This document shows positions 43,821 to 52,780 of a DNA stretch of 64,000 nt, one piece after another. The translations under genes were made by a program, and so were the position numbers. Origin of the DNA: Erythrobacter litoralis (GTDB lineage Bacteria > Pseudomonadota > Alphaproteobacteria > Sphingomonadales > Sphingomonadaceae); contig NZ_SOSI01000001.1 in the NCBI RefSeq assembly GCF_029760855.1, forward strand, positions 186,001 to 250,000. The letters are read 5' to 3'. The notes beneath the pieces were generated by a model, which did no database searches, had not been told where the DNA came from, and worked only from the letters and a program-made list of their open reading frames with translations. How positions within the stretch are numbered: the stretch's first letter is position 1; each line of letters starts with the position of its first letter.

Positions 43821-46246
43821 TCCGCGGCCATTCCGAATTCGTAATCGTCGGGCGACTGGTCGTTCGCCCCGCCGGGCCAGGCATGGCCCGTCAGCGTCGG
43901 GAACCAGTCGGCCGGCGAATCGCCCAGCGCCTCGCGCAGGACATCGAGGCGCCGCACGGTGCTCTCGCGGCCGGAGAGCAGCGTTAGCACTTCGGGCGCA
44001 CCGGACAGGTCGAGCCGTACGACGACGCTCGCATCGGGCTGCCGCACGAGGAAGCAGCGGCTATGCGCAGGCAGCGTGCGGATCAGCGCCAGCTCGTGTT
44101 CGGTCAGGCCGAAGCCATCGCAGTAATCCTCGGGCCGGGCGCGGCTGTTGGGCATGAACACCATGGTCGCCGTCTGCTCGACAAGCGCAGTGGAGATCCG
44201 GCTTTCCAGCGCATCGCGCGCGCTCTGGGTGGCGAAACCGACCAGCGCGTTGCGTTTGCGCAAGGTCTTAAGCCAGTCGCGGATGCGTGCGGCGAAAATC
44301 TCGTCGTCGAGCGCTTTCCAGCCCTCGTCGATCAGGATCATGGTCGGCTTGCCGTCCAGACGCTCTTCGATGCGGTGGAAGAGATACATCATGGTCGGCG
44401 TGCGCAGCTTCGGGTTCTCGAGCAGCGCGGTCATGTCGAACCCGAGGACGCGGGCCGACAGATCGAGTTCGTCCTTCGCGTTATCGAACAGCCAGGCGTT
44501 CTCGCCTTCCCCGATCCAGGCCGAGAGTCGGTCCGCCAGATCGCCCGGTTGGGGGCGGCGGCTGCCGGACAGCAATTCCTTAAAGTGGCGCAAACGACGC
44601 AGGCTCGCATCGTTGGCGTAGGCCGCATCGACCGCGGCCGCGATCGTCTGGTCCTCCTCCGGTCCTTCGGCCTTGAGCAGGACGGAAAGCCAGTCGCGCA
44701 GGAACGCCTTGTTGCCCGGCTTTTCGGGTAGCGAGAGAGGATTGAACCCGGTCGGCTCGCCCGCCCGCACGCTGTCATACCGGCCGCCGATACCGCGCAC
44801 GAACAGCTCCGCCCCGCGATCCTTGTCGAACAGGATGGTACGCGGGCTGAACTTCTGCGCCTGCGCGGCGAGGAAATTCATCACGACGGTCTTGCCCGAA
44901 CCGCTCGGCCCGATGACTGAAAAGTTGCCGAGATCGCCGTGGTGAAAATTGAAGAAGAACGGCGTTGCGCTGGTGGTTTCCAGCAGCGTCACCGCCTCGC
45001 CCCAGTGATTGTCCTGCGCCTGGCCCAATGCGAAACCGTGCAGGCTGCCGAAGCTTGCCATGTTGGCGCTGGAGATCAGCGCGCGGCGCACGAGATAGCC
45101 TTCATTGCCGGGGAACTGGCCCCAGAAGGCGGGCTCGAGATTGGTATCCTCGCGCACGGCGATGGCGCCGGTATCGGCGATGGCGGCGGCGCAGGCGGCG
45201 GTCGCATCGTCGAGGCGAGCGAGGTCGCGCTCCTTTACCATCACGGTAAGGTGGTGGTCGCCGAAGCCGACCGCGCCATTCCCCAGCGCATCGCGCGCCG
45301 AAAGCATGTCGGCGCGTTCGGCGGCGGCTTCCTCGTCGGCGGATTTCAGCCGCCGGATCGCAAGATCCATCCGCTCGCGCGCGGTCTGTCGTTCGGTCGG
45401 CGCATAGCTTTCCGAAACGACCATTTCGTAAGGCAGACGCAGCAGCCCATCGAGCAGGCCTGGCGTCGTTGCCTCGGGATAATCCTTGAGCCCGAGGATG
45501 GTCGCGAAATCGGGTGAGCCGGAGCCGCGTTGCTCCAGCGCATCGAGCCCGAACGAGACCCGGCGATAGGGCAGCATCTGCCCGAGATCGACGTCCTCGC
45601 TCGGTTTGCGTACCGGACGCATCTCGCCGTTGTAGAGTGCCGAAAGCAGTTCCAGCATCTCGGAATTGGTGTTGCCCTGCGGCCCGACATATTCACCGAG
45701 CATCGAGGCACCGTAGGCCTGGAGCGAAGCGACAAGGCCCTGGGCGGCGGCGCGGAGACTGCGCAAATCCTTGGGATCGGCTTCGAGCCGTTCGCTCTTC
45801 TTGCGCCGCTTGACCGTCTTGCCGACCCGCTCGACCAGACCCGCCTTGCCGCGCGCTGGGCGGCGGATCAGCGTGATGAACTGGTCGTTGATGAAGAGCT
45901 GTCCCGACCCCAATCGTTCTTTCCAGCGCCCGTCGATATGGCGGCTTATCGGTTCGGGGAATTGCGCGTCCAGCTCGACCGAAACCCGGCGACGGATCAC
46001 GTGATGATACATGACGAAGCGTGCGTCGAGGGTCGAGCGCAGCATTACCTCGCGCGTCGCCGCATGGGCATTGAGTGCTTCGCTGTCCTCGGTTTCGAAC
46101 AACAGGCCCGGCACCTGGATGGCCGTCATCACCGAACCGTCGCGCAGCAGCACGGTGTGTTCGTCGACCAGCCGCGCATAAGGAAGCCGGTCGCCGACCC
46201 GCGCTTCCTTGGCGCTCCAAGACGCCGCTCCGATCCATTTGCTCAT
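43817..46246 (-). CDS. virB4: Type IV secretion ATPase VirB4
   Basis: 809 residues. The N-terminal VirB4 domain (about 1-430, RLPYARLVDEHTVLLRDGS) is followed by the ATPase with Walker A GPSGSGKT (446-453) and Walker B MILIDEGWKAL (near 640). VirB4 is the conserved motor of all type IV systems and helps take up pilin subunits. Length and motifs are complete, so it should be functional. Confidence 0.96.
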   Translation of the reverse strand: MSKWIGAASWSAKEARVGDRLPYARLVDEHTVLLRDGSVMTAIQVPGLLFETEDSEALNAHAATREVMLRSTLDARFVMYHHVIRRRVSVELDAQFPEPISRHIDGRWKERLGSGQLFINDQFITLIRRPARGKAGLVERVGKTVKRRKKSERLEADPKDLRSLRAAAQGLVASLQAYGASMLGEYVGPQGNTNSEMLELLSALYNGEMRPVRKPSEDVDLGQMLPYRRVSFGLDALEQRGSGSPDFATILGLKDYPEATTPGLLDGLLRLPYEMVVSESYAPTERQTARERMDLAIRRLKSADEEAAAERADMLSARDALGNGAVGFGDHHLTVMVKERDLARLDDATAACAAAIADTGAIAVREDTNLEPAFWGQFPGNEGYLVRRALISSANMASFGSLHGFALGQAQDNHWGEAVTLLETTSATPFFFNFHHGDLGNFSVIGPSGSGKTVVMNFLAAQAQKFSPRTILFDKDRGAELFVRGIGGRYDSVRAGEPTGFNPLSLPEKPGNKAFLRDWLSVLLKAEGPEEDQTIAAAVDAAYANDASLRRLRHFKELLSGSRRPQPGDLADRLSAWIGEGENAWLFDNAKDELDLSARVLGFDMTALLENPKLRTPTMMYLFHRIEERLDGKPTMILIDEGWKALDDEIFAARIRDWLKTLRKRNALVGFATQSARDALESRISTALVEQTATMVFMPNSRARPEDYCDGFGLTEHELALIRTLPAHSRCFLVRQPDASVVVRLDLSGAPEVLTLLSGRESTVRRLDVLREALGDSPADWFPTLTGHAWPGGANDQSPDDYEFGMAAE

Positions 46247-46271
46247 ATTATCGACCCTCCAGGTGGCCGGT

Positions 46272-46556
46272 TCAGGCGGCGTAGCTGTTGCAGCCCCACC
46301 GCTTGTAATTCTTCACGCGCGGGCATTTCGAAACCTTGGTCATCCAGAGGTCGAAGATGCGCGGTTCGCGCAGGCAGGCGAAATAGCCGATGCCATGCAT
46401 CACGACGGCGGCCAGCAAAGCGAGCCAACTGCCTGTGATGAGAAAAGCCTCGGTCGTGACCACGCCGTTGATGATGAAATAGTTGAACGTCACGCCCGCG
46501 AACATCTGCGGGCGAGTGAGCGCGCGGTGAACGGGATGGCGGACGAGTGCGGTCAT
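46272..46556 (-). CDS. virB3: Type IV secretion inner membrane protein VirB3
   Basis: 94 residues with two hydrophobic segments (MFAGVTFNYFIINGVV, LALLAAVVMHGIGYFAC) and the leading LVRHPVHRALTRPQMF motif of VirB3. VirB3 acts with VirB4. The start at 46556 lies 1 base after the virB2 stop; an upstream in-frame ATG would extend into virB2. Confidence 0.92.
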   Translation of the reverse strand: MTALVRHPVHRALTRPQMFAGVTFNYFIINGVVTTEAFLITGSWLALLAAVVMHGIGYFACLREPRIFDLWMTKVSKCPRVKNYKRWGCNSYAA

Positions 46557-46557
46557 C

Positions 46558-46860
46558 TCAGAGCGCCACGCCCTGAATGCCGGCAACGATGGACGCCGCA
46601 CCGAACAGGATGAATACACCGATGATAACGGTTGCGCCGAACCGCCAGTTGAGCCGGCCGGTCAGCATCATGAAGCCAACGGCCGCCACCGCCATTACCG
46701 CCACCGCCGTCGCCACGTTGCCGAGCAGCGTGCCTTGTAGCCAGCCTAAGGCGGCCACGATCGGACCGGACCCGGCCGGATCGGCCTGCGCCTGCGCGAA
46801 AGCGGCGCTCGGTACCAAGAGAAAGGCCAAGGCGGCAAAAGGCGAAAACTTGAATTTCAC
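46558..46860 (-). CDS. virB2: Type IV secretion pilin VirB2
   Basis: 100 residues. Signal peptide (1-22, cleavage near AFAQ) followed by two hydrophobic helices separated by the short GRLNW loop, as in VirB2/TrbC pilins. It would be the pilus subunit. The mature part is ~75 residues. Confidence 0.92.
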   Translation of the reverse strand: MKFKFSPFAALAFLLVPSAAFAQAQADPAGSGPIVAALGWLQGTLLGNVATAVAVMAVAAVGFMMLTGRLNWRFGATVIIGVFILFGAASIVAGIQGVAL

Positions 46861-46882
46861 TGAGGTACTCCGTCCTTACGTC

Positions 46883-47524
46883 TTAACTGCCCGATCGCGA
46901 ATAATTCGACAGACGACCCATTATCGACGCGACATATAACTGCGTTTCCCGAATACGCGGAATACCGTTCGCCTTCATGACGCGGCCAGGCCCGGCGTTG
47001 TAAGCGGCAAGGGCTTTTTCCAGATCGCCGTCGAACCGATCGAGCTGCGCGCGCAGATAGCGTGCGCCGCCTTCGAGATTGGCGAAGGGATCGCTAGGGT
47101 CGACGCCCAGATCGCGGGCCGTGCCCGGCATCAATTGCGCAAGCCCCCTTGCCCCGACGGGCGACACCGCGTTGGCCTGCCAGCGGCTTTCCTGCCAGAC
47201 CATCGCCTCGATCAAGGTCGGGCTAAGGTCAAATCGTTTGGAAAGTTCAGCGACCTTCGCGCGATACAATTCGGGGACGCTGAGGGCGTGAGCATCGGGG
47301 TCGGCCACGATATGGTCGGGCACCCAAACATCAGCAGGGACGTCCACAGATAGCGCGTCGTCATAAGACTGCGCGATCTGCAGCGGCTCGACGGCCTGTC
47401 CTTCACCGCCGGCGACCCACCTCGCACCGTCATCGGTAATCTCGAGAACGTCAGCTTTTGCGTGGTTCGCCGAACAAACGGCGATGGCGGCAATGGCGAA
47501 TGCCGCGATGTGCCCGCGAATCAT
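46883..47524 (-). CDS. virB1: VirB1-type lytic transglycosylase
   Basis: 213 residues. Signal peptide 1-24. The SLT domain (about 100-205) has the catalytic Glu in MVWQESRWQANAVSPVGARGL, GLAQLMPGTARDLGV, and ALAAYNAGPGRV. It opens peptidoglycan for assembly of the secretion apparatus. It is the first gene of the virB cluster, 22 bases ahead of virB2. Confidence 0.92.
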   Translation of the reverse strand: MIRGHIAAFAIAAIAVCSANHAKADVLEITDDGARWVAGGEGQAVEPLQIAQSYDDALSVDVPADVWVPDHIVADPDAHALSVPELYRAKVAELSKRFDLSPTLIEAMVWQESRWQANAVSPVGARGLAQLMPGTARDLGVDPSDPFANLEGGARYLRAQLDRFDGDLEKALAAYNAGPGRVMKANGIPRIRETQLYVASIMGRLSNYSRSGS

Positions 47525-47670
47525 GGCGAACCCTCCTTTCGATCCCGTTGCCCATACTACATGACGGGCTAGTGACAGAAAGGTGAACTGCCGCGCGGTT
47601 CCTTCGGATCAGCGCTTTTGGCGCACGCGTCCTCGCAACGCGCGAAGAAACACGTTCCTATAGCGCGTGA

Positions 47671-48039
47671 TCAACGTGCGTTCGCGGCAACATATTGCTG
47701 GAATTCACCATTCCGGACCATCCGCAAGCCCCGACGCGCAAGCTGTCGTGAATCGACCCACTCGCCCGTTGCCGTCTCGAGGGAAACCCGCTCCGGGGAA
47801 TCCATCGCAGCTTCGAATCTCGCCACCGCTTCATCCGTCATTCCGAGACGCGCGAGAGCGATGCCTTCGTTGATGAGCAATGCGGGGTCCTGTTCGTCAA
47901 CGATCGAATTCTCGATCGCCGTCAGGGCGGCGGCATCTTCGCCAGTCGCGAGTTCGACGTAGCCGACAGTCTCGGTCTGTGCGGTTGCGGGGACAGCCCC
48001 TGCCTGGGCCAGCGCTGCGGCAATAACGAAAATATTCAT
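47671..48039 (-). CDS. Exported TPR-like small protein upstream of the virB cluster
   Basis: 122 residues. A signal peptide of ~20 residues precedes one or two TPR-like helical hairpins (ALLINEGIALARLGMTDEAVARFEAAM) and a C-terminal GEWVDSRQLARRGLRMV segment. Same strand as virB1, 146 bases upstream, so it could be part of the same regulon. No family assigned. It may be an unrelated periplasmic protein; role in secretion is conjecture. Confidence 0.6.
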   Translation of the reverse strand: MNIFVIAAALAQAGAVPATAQTETVGYVELATGEDAAALTAIENSIVDEQDPALLINEGIALARLGMTDEAVARFEAAMDSPERVSLETATGEWVDSRQLARRGLRMVRNGEFQQYVAANAR

Positions 48040-48097
48040 GCAAACTCTCCAGTTCTATGGGTCCTGCATCTCACGAAAACCGTCGCGCTGCAACAAA

Positions 48098-48115
48098 TTT
48101 GTCATATTTGTCATA
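48098..48115. repeat. Two tandem 9-bp units TTTGTCATA upstream of the lipoprotein gene
   Basis: TTTGTCATA is repeated twice without spacing in an AT-rich patch ~190 bases before the lipoprotein gene at 48300 and ~60 bases before the start of the minus-strand TPR-like gene. It could be a regulator-binding site. The 9-bp period does not match the 11-bp period of a Pho box. Confidence 0.35.
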
Positions 48116-48194
48116 TTTTCGTAATTTACCGCTTCTTGGCTTTGCGAAGCCGCCGCTGATCGGAATGCTCGAAGATCGTGTGGAAACTGAAACA

Positions 48195-48214
48195 TTGTCG
48201 TAACCGAACGACAA
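48195..48214. promoter_or_regulatory. Inverted repeat, candidate operator upstream of the lipoprotein gene
   Basis: TTGTCGT-N6-ACGACAA forms a perfect 7-bp dyad (48195-48201 and 48208-48214). It lies 85 bases before the lipoprotein start, in the right place for a dimeric regulator. No known consensus was matched. Confidence 0.35.
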
Positions 48215-48299
48215 AAACTGTCACATCCCGCGCCTAACGGACCTCTTGCGACATCGAATTCGCATTCGAATCACCGGTTTTTTTGAGGGGACCGACAGC

Positions 48300-49883
48300 G
48301 TGACCAATATTCATCGTTCACTCGTTCTCGGCTGCTCCGCTCTGGCTCTCGCCAGCTGCGGCGCGGACGAAATCGTCTCGCCCGGCACGGGCGGCGACAT
48401 TATCATCAACAACCCGACGCCGACGCCTGCTCCGACGCCGACACCGACGCCGACACCGACCGCAACCGTCGAAGCGGCGGCCGGCTGCCCGACCATTTCC
48501 GATCCGACGGGCCTGACCGACAGCGGCACCATTTCGGGTCCGACCGGCGAATATCGGGTTTGCACCCTGCCCGCGCGTATCAATGCAAGCACGACACTGC
48601 CCTATATCGAAGGTGTGCTCTATCGTCTCAACGGCCGCGTCGATGTCGGCACCGATGGCGGACCGAGCGCGAACGATACCGATGGCGCCAGCGACACCAA
48701 TGTCGAACTCACGATCGAGCCGGGCGTCATCGTATTCGCCAGCGGGTCGAGCTTCCTGAACGTCAATCGTGGCAACACGATCGAAGCGAACGGTACGGCC
48801 TCGCGCCCGATCATCTTCACCAGCCGCGACAACGTACAAGGTCTCAACGGCGACAACTCTTCGGGTCAGTGGGGCGGCGTCGTGCTCTCCGGCCGCGCAC
48901 CGACAACCGATTGCATTGCAGCCAATGCGGAACCCGGCACGGTCAACTGCCAGCGCCAGGTCGAAGGTGCGGCCGATCCGGCCCTGTTCGGCGGCGCGAC
49001 ACCGGGCGATAGTTCGGGCAGCATGCAGTATGTCCAGATCCGCTATTCCGGCTTCGTCCTTTCAGGCGACAGCGAATTGCAGTCGCTCACCACGGGCGGC
49101 GTCGGTTCGGGAACCACGCTCAATCACATCATGAGCTACAATAGCTCCGACGATGGCGTCGAATTCTTCGGCGGCCGGGTGAATGTGAAGAACCTGATCG
49201 TGGTCGGCGCGGAAGACGACAGTCTCGACACCGACACCGGCGTCAAGGCCAACCTGCAGTATGTCATCGCCATCCAGCGTCCGAGCGCTGGCGATACGAT
49301 CATCGAAGCGGACAGCGACAACGCCTTCAACGATTCGACGCCGCGGCAGAATACGCGCATTTCCAACGCGACATTCGTCGGCAACAGCTCGGTGGGTGAC
49401 CAGCTGGTTCGTATCCGCGGCTTCGCCGACTACTCGATCGCGAATTCGGTCATCGTTTCGCAGAACGACACGCCCTGTATCCGAGTGGATGGGCAGGAAG
49501 AGTTGACCCGTACCGACGGTCCGGACGAAGCCGGCCCGGTCGCGTTCGACAGCGTCGTTCTCGACTGCGATACACCGTTCCGCGACGGTTCGGGCGCGAC
49601 TGCGGCCGATGTCCAGAACGTTTTCGATGCGGGCTCGAACAACAATTCGAACTTCACGAATACCCTGCAGATGCTGTTCGTGAACGGATCGAACGAGAAC
49701 GGCGTGCCGGTTTACGACGTAACGCAGTGGGCGCCTTTCTTCGAAGAGGTCGACAATATCGGCGCGGTGTTCGAAGGCAATTCGGACTGGGTGAACGGCT
49801 GGACTTGCAACTCCGCCACCGCCACGTTCGACAGTGCGGTATCGAGCTGCACCAGCCTGCCGATCTATAGCAGCGACACCTGA
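48300..49883 (+). CDS. Beta-helix-like surface lipoprotein
   Basis: 527 residues. A signal ends in lipobox LASC (Cys20). A Thr/Pro repeat linker lies at about 39-55, then a long repetitive beta-rich part with GVVLSGRAPTTD, IRYSGFVLSG, DDGVEFFGGRVNVKNLIVVGAEDDS and ISNATFVGNSS, spacing typical of right-handed parallel beta-helices. Such proteins occur just before TonB receptors in alphaproteobacteria, as here. It starts with GTG 48300 after GAGGGG. Substrate not known; a role in capture of a ligand for the receptor is inferred from position. Confidence 0.75.
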   Translation: MTNIHRSLVLGCSALALASCGADEIVSPGTGGDIIINNPTPTPAPTPTPTPTPTATVEAAAGCPTISDPTGLTDSGTISGPTGEYRVCTLPARINASTTLPYIEGVLYRLNGRVDVGTDGGPSANDTDGASDTNVELTIEPGVIVFASGSSFLNVNRGNTIEANGTASRPIIFTSRDNVQGLNGDNSSGQWGGVVLSGRAPTTDCIAANAEPGTVNCQRQVEGAADPALFGGATPGDSSGSMQYVQIRYSGFVLSGDSELQSLTTGGVGSGTTLNHIMSYNSSDDGVEFFGGRVNVKNLIVVGAEDDSLDTDTGVKANLQYVIAIQRPSAGDTIIEADSDNAFNDSTPRQNTRISNATFVGNSSVGDQLVRIRGFADYSIANSVIVSQNDTPCIRVDGQEELTRTDGPDEAGPVAFDSVVLDCDTPFRDGSGATAADVQNVFDAGSNNNSNFTNTLQMLFVNGSNENGVPVYDVTQWAPFFEEVDNIGAVFEGNSDWVNGWTCNSATATFDSAVSSCTSLPIYSSDT

Positions 49884-49892
49884 GCAATAGGC

Positions 49893-49943
49893 GGGGCCGC
49901 CGAAGCCAGGCGGCCCCGACCATATCTCCCCGCGACGGCGGGG
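49893..49943 (+). terminator. Two tandem hairpins between lipoprotein and TonB receptor genes
   Basis: GGGGCCGCC (49893-49901) pairs with GGCGGCCCC (49909-49917); then CCCCGC (49928-49933) pairs with GCGGGG (49938-49943) around GACG, followed by TTCTCTCTT. The second resembles a weak terminator; together they could reduce read-through into the receptor gene. Confidence 0.55.
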
Positions 49944-49981
49944 TTCTCTCTTCCATAGCGACCAATCTAGGGGGTCACCTC

Positions 49982-52756
49982 ATGTCCACCGGCAAGCGGG
50001 TATCCGCACTGCTCCTGCTTTCCACCGCGATCGTCTGGCCGGTTGCCGCATTTGCGCAATCGACCGGAGCGGAAGGGCCCCCGCCTACCGAGAGCGAAGT
50101 TCCCGATCAGGAACAGTCGCAGGATATCGATAGCACCATCCCCGGAAGCGTGGTTCCCGGCGATGAGACATTCGAAGGCGAAACCGTCGCCGAGCCGGAT
50201 GTCTCCCTGCCGGGCGGTTCAATCGTCGTGACCGGCAGGCGCCGCCGCGATCCGGTGCGTTCATCGAGCCAGGTGGTAACAGTGCTGGATACGGAAAGCA
50301 TCGCCCGTACCGGCGAAGGCGACATCGCCGGCGCATTGACCCGCGTGACCGGTCTTTCGCAAGCAGGCAACGGCCTCGTCTATGTGCGCGGTCTTGGCGA
50401 TCGTTATTCGCTTGCGTTGTTGAATGGCCTCCCCCTCCCCTCCCCGCAGCCGCTCAGCCGTGTGGTGCCGCTCGATATTTTCCCGACGAGCGTCGTCGCA
50501 TCGAGCCTTGTGCAAAAGACGTACAGCGCGAACTTTCCCGGCGAATTCGGCGGCGGCGTCATCAACCTGACGACGCGTGCCATCCCCGAAGAAACCTTCG
50601 TAACGATCAGCGGATCGGTCAGCGGCGATACGCAAACCACTTTCAGCCCCGGCTACACCTACTACGGCGGGGATTACGATTGGACGGGTTATGCAGACGC
50701 ACGGCGTGATGTGGATGCCCGCCCCGGACTTCGCGAATTCTTCGAAAGCGGCGCCCGTGTGAACGACCCGGGCGTCGATACGCGCGGCATTCTCGACGAT
50801 CTCGGCGATCCCAACCTCGTGCTGGTACAGCGTATCGACGATCTGCCGGTGAATTTTTCCACCGGCTTTACGGCAGGTACGGCAGGCGATGTTTTCTCCG
50901 ATGGCCGGTTCGGCGTGATTGCGACCGGTTCGATCAGCAACAAATGGCGCAATCGTTCGATCATTTCGCAGACCGCGGTCAACGAAGCGCTCGATCTCGA
51001 CACCGATTTCCGTGATTTCGTCACCGACAATCGCGTGCTGGTCAACGGCCTGCTGGGCTTCGGACTCGAAGTCGGCGAGCACCAGTTCCGCTTCACCAAC
51101 GTCTATATTCACGACACGTTGAAACGCGCTGCGCTCTCGCAAGGCCAAGATTTCCAGAACGACGATACCGACCTCGTCCAGAACACCTCGTGGTTCGAGC
51201 GACAGCTGTTCAACACGCAGGGTGTCGGCGAACTGCGCTTCGGCGATCTGGAAATCGATCTTCGCGCCGGATACGCACAAACCAAGCGCGAAGCGCCGTT
51301 CGAGTATGAGTTCACCTATACCCGTACGAACAATGCGAACGATCCGCTGGGCGATCTCTTTCTCAACACACTCGATCCGCAACGCGGCGGTGCGACGGTC
51401 GCCTTCTCCGATCTGGAGGAAGACCTCTATTATGGCGGTGTCGATGTCAGCTATTTGCTGACGGATTGGCTGACCGCGACTGTCGGTTATGCGTATACGG
51501 ATACCGATCGTTTCTCCACGCGTCGTGAATTCGACTTGCGCGCATCGACCGGGTTCCCGGCAGTCTTCGGCGGGCTGCGGCCCGACGCCCTGCTCGGCGA
51601 CAGTCTCCTGCAGCTTGGTTTCGATCGGGACGCCCAGAATGCAGCCGGGATCGGCCCCTTCGAATTCAGCATCTTCGAGACGACCGAGAACGACCCTGCA
51701 TTCGCCGCAGCGCTTCGCATTCATGCCGGTTATGCCAAGGCAACCGTGGTGCCGGTGCCGGAACTCACCCTCGATATCGGTGTGCGTTACGAAACGGCAG
51801 ACCAGTCGGTCGTCCCGGTCGAGGTATTCGCCGTGCCGCGCCAGTCTCCGAACAACGATCGGCAGACGATGCTCGACAACGATTATTTCCTGCCGAGCGC
51901 CACCCTGACCTATGAAATCACACCCGATTTCCAGGCGCGCCTCGCCGCATCGAAAACGATCGCCCGGCCGCAGTTTCGCGAACTTATCTTCCAGACCTAT
52001 TTCGATCCGGAAACCAATCGCCAGTTCAACGGCAACCCGTTCCTGGTCGACAGCGAACTGATCAATGCCGAAGCTCGGCTGGAATATTACCTCGACCGTG
52101 AGAGCCGGGTCAGCATTGCGGGCTTCTACAAGGAAATCGACCGTCCGATCGAAGTCTTCTCCAGCTTCTCGGATAACGAGCAAATCAGCAGCTTCGCGAA
52201 CGCTCCGAAGGCCGAGCTATACGGTGCGGAAGTCGAAGCGCAATATTTCTACGACCTTGCCGATTTTGGTGACTGGTTCGCCAGCAAGCGACTGGTCGCA
52301 ATCGCGAACTACACCTACACCCAATCGAGCGTGAAGGTCAGCGATGACGATTTCGCGCCCATCGTCGGCGCGCCGAACCAGCCCGCTTCCGATCTGTTTA
52401 TCGATGGGGTTTCGTTGACAGGACAAAGCGATCATCTGGCCAATTTGCAACTCGGCATCGAAGATCTCGACCGGCTCAGCCAGCTTACGGTCTTGCTCAA
52501 CTATGCCAGCGAGCGAGTAACGGCGCGCGGCGCGGGGCCGCTGCCCGATATCCTTCAGGATCCCGGTTTCACGCTCGATGTCGTTGCGCGGCAGGGCTTC
52601 GACCTGTTCGGCAAGGACCTGCAGGTAAAACTCGAAGCCCGCAACCTCACGGGTCGCGGCAACGAGGAATTTCAAACGAATGGCACCCAGCGGATCGACA
52701 TCAACACGTTCGATATCGGCCGTGAGTTCACAGTAAGCGCAGCGCTTACTTTCTAA
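49982..52756 (+). CDS. TonB-dependent outer membrane receptor paired with the lipoprotein
   Basis: 924 residues. Signal peptide 1-26 (ends AAFAQ), an acidic linker (about 30-75), the plug start SIVVTGRRRRDP, then ALTRVTGLSQAGNGLVYVRGLGDRYS and the plug end SLVQKTYSANFPGEFGGGVINL. The barrel ends in EFTVSAALTF. The GRRRR plug and the RGLGDRY motif define a receptor subclass that differs from the one at 36454. Probably expressed with the upstream lipoprotein gene, 98 bases earlier. Ligand unknown. Confidence 0.9.
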   Translation: MSTGKRVSALLLLSTAIVWPVAAFAQSTGAEGPPPTESEVPDQEQSQDIDSTIPGSVVPGDETFEGETVAEPDVSLPGGSIVVTGRRRRDPVRSSSQVVTVLDTESIARTGEGDIAGALTRVTGLSQAGNGLVYVRGLGDRYSLALLNGLPLPSPQPLSRVVPLDIFPTSVVASSLVQKTYSANFPGEFGGGVINLTTRAIPEETFVTISGSVSGDTQTTFSPGYTYYGGDYDWTGYADARRDVDARPGLREFFESGARVNDPGVDTRGILDDLGDPNLVLVQRIDDLPVNFSTGFTAGTAGDVFSDGRFGVIATGSISNKWRNRSIISQTAVNEALDLDTDFRDFVTDNRVLVNGLLGFGLEVGEHQFRFTNVYIHDTLKRAALSQGQDFQNDDTDLVQNTSWFERQLFNTQGVGELRFGDLEIDLRAGYAQTKREAPFEYEFTYTRTNNANDPLGDLFLNTLDPQRGGATVAFSDLEEDLYYGGVDVSYLLTDWLTATVGYAYTDTDRFSTRREFDLRASTGFPAVFGGLRPDALLGDSLLQLGFDRDAQNAAGIGPFEFSIFETTENDPAFAAALRIHAGYAKATVVPVPELTLDIGVRYETADQSVVPVEVFAVPRQSPNNDRQTMLDNDYFLPSATLTYEITPDFQARLAASKTIARPQFRELIFQTYFDPETNRQFNGNPFLVDSELINAEARLEYYLDRESRVSIAGFYKEIDRPIEVFSSFSDNEQISSFANAPKAELYGAEVEAQYFYDLADFGDWFASKRLVAIANYTYTQSSVKVSDDDFAPIVGAPNQPASDLFIDGVSLTGQSDHLANLQLGIEDLDRLSQLTVLLNYASERVTARGAGPLPDILQDPGFTLDVVARQGFDLFGKDLQVKLEARNLTGRGNEEFQTNGTQRIDINTFDIGREFTVSAALTF

Positions 52757-52763
52757 GGCGAAA

Positions 52764-52780
52764 ACGACCTATTTGGTCGT
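52764..52780 (-). terminator. Hairpin at the 3' end of the aldo/keto reductase gene
   Basis: On the minus strand ACGACC-aaata-GGTCGT is followed by TTTTC. The 6-bp stem overlaps the stop codon of the reductase gene and also lies in the 12-bp gap to the convergent receptor gene, so it could serve both. Confidence 0.45.

Noticed and set aside
48098-48115. Tandem TTTGTCATA considered as a Pho box.
   Set aside because: Repeat period is 9 bp rather than the 11 bp of PhoB sites and the CTGTCAT core is imperfect.
50261-52183. A 640-codon minus-strand frame opposite the TonB receptor.
   Set aside because: Antisense shadow; the plus strand receptor is unmistakable.
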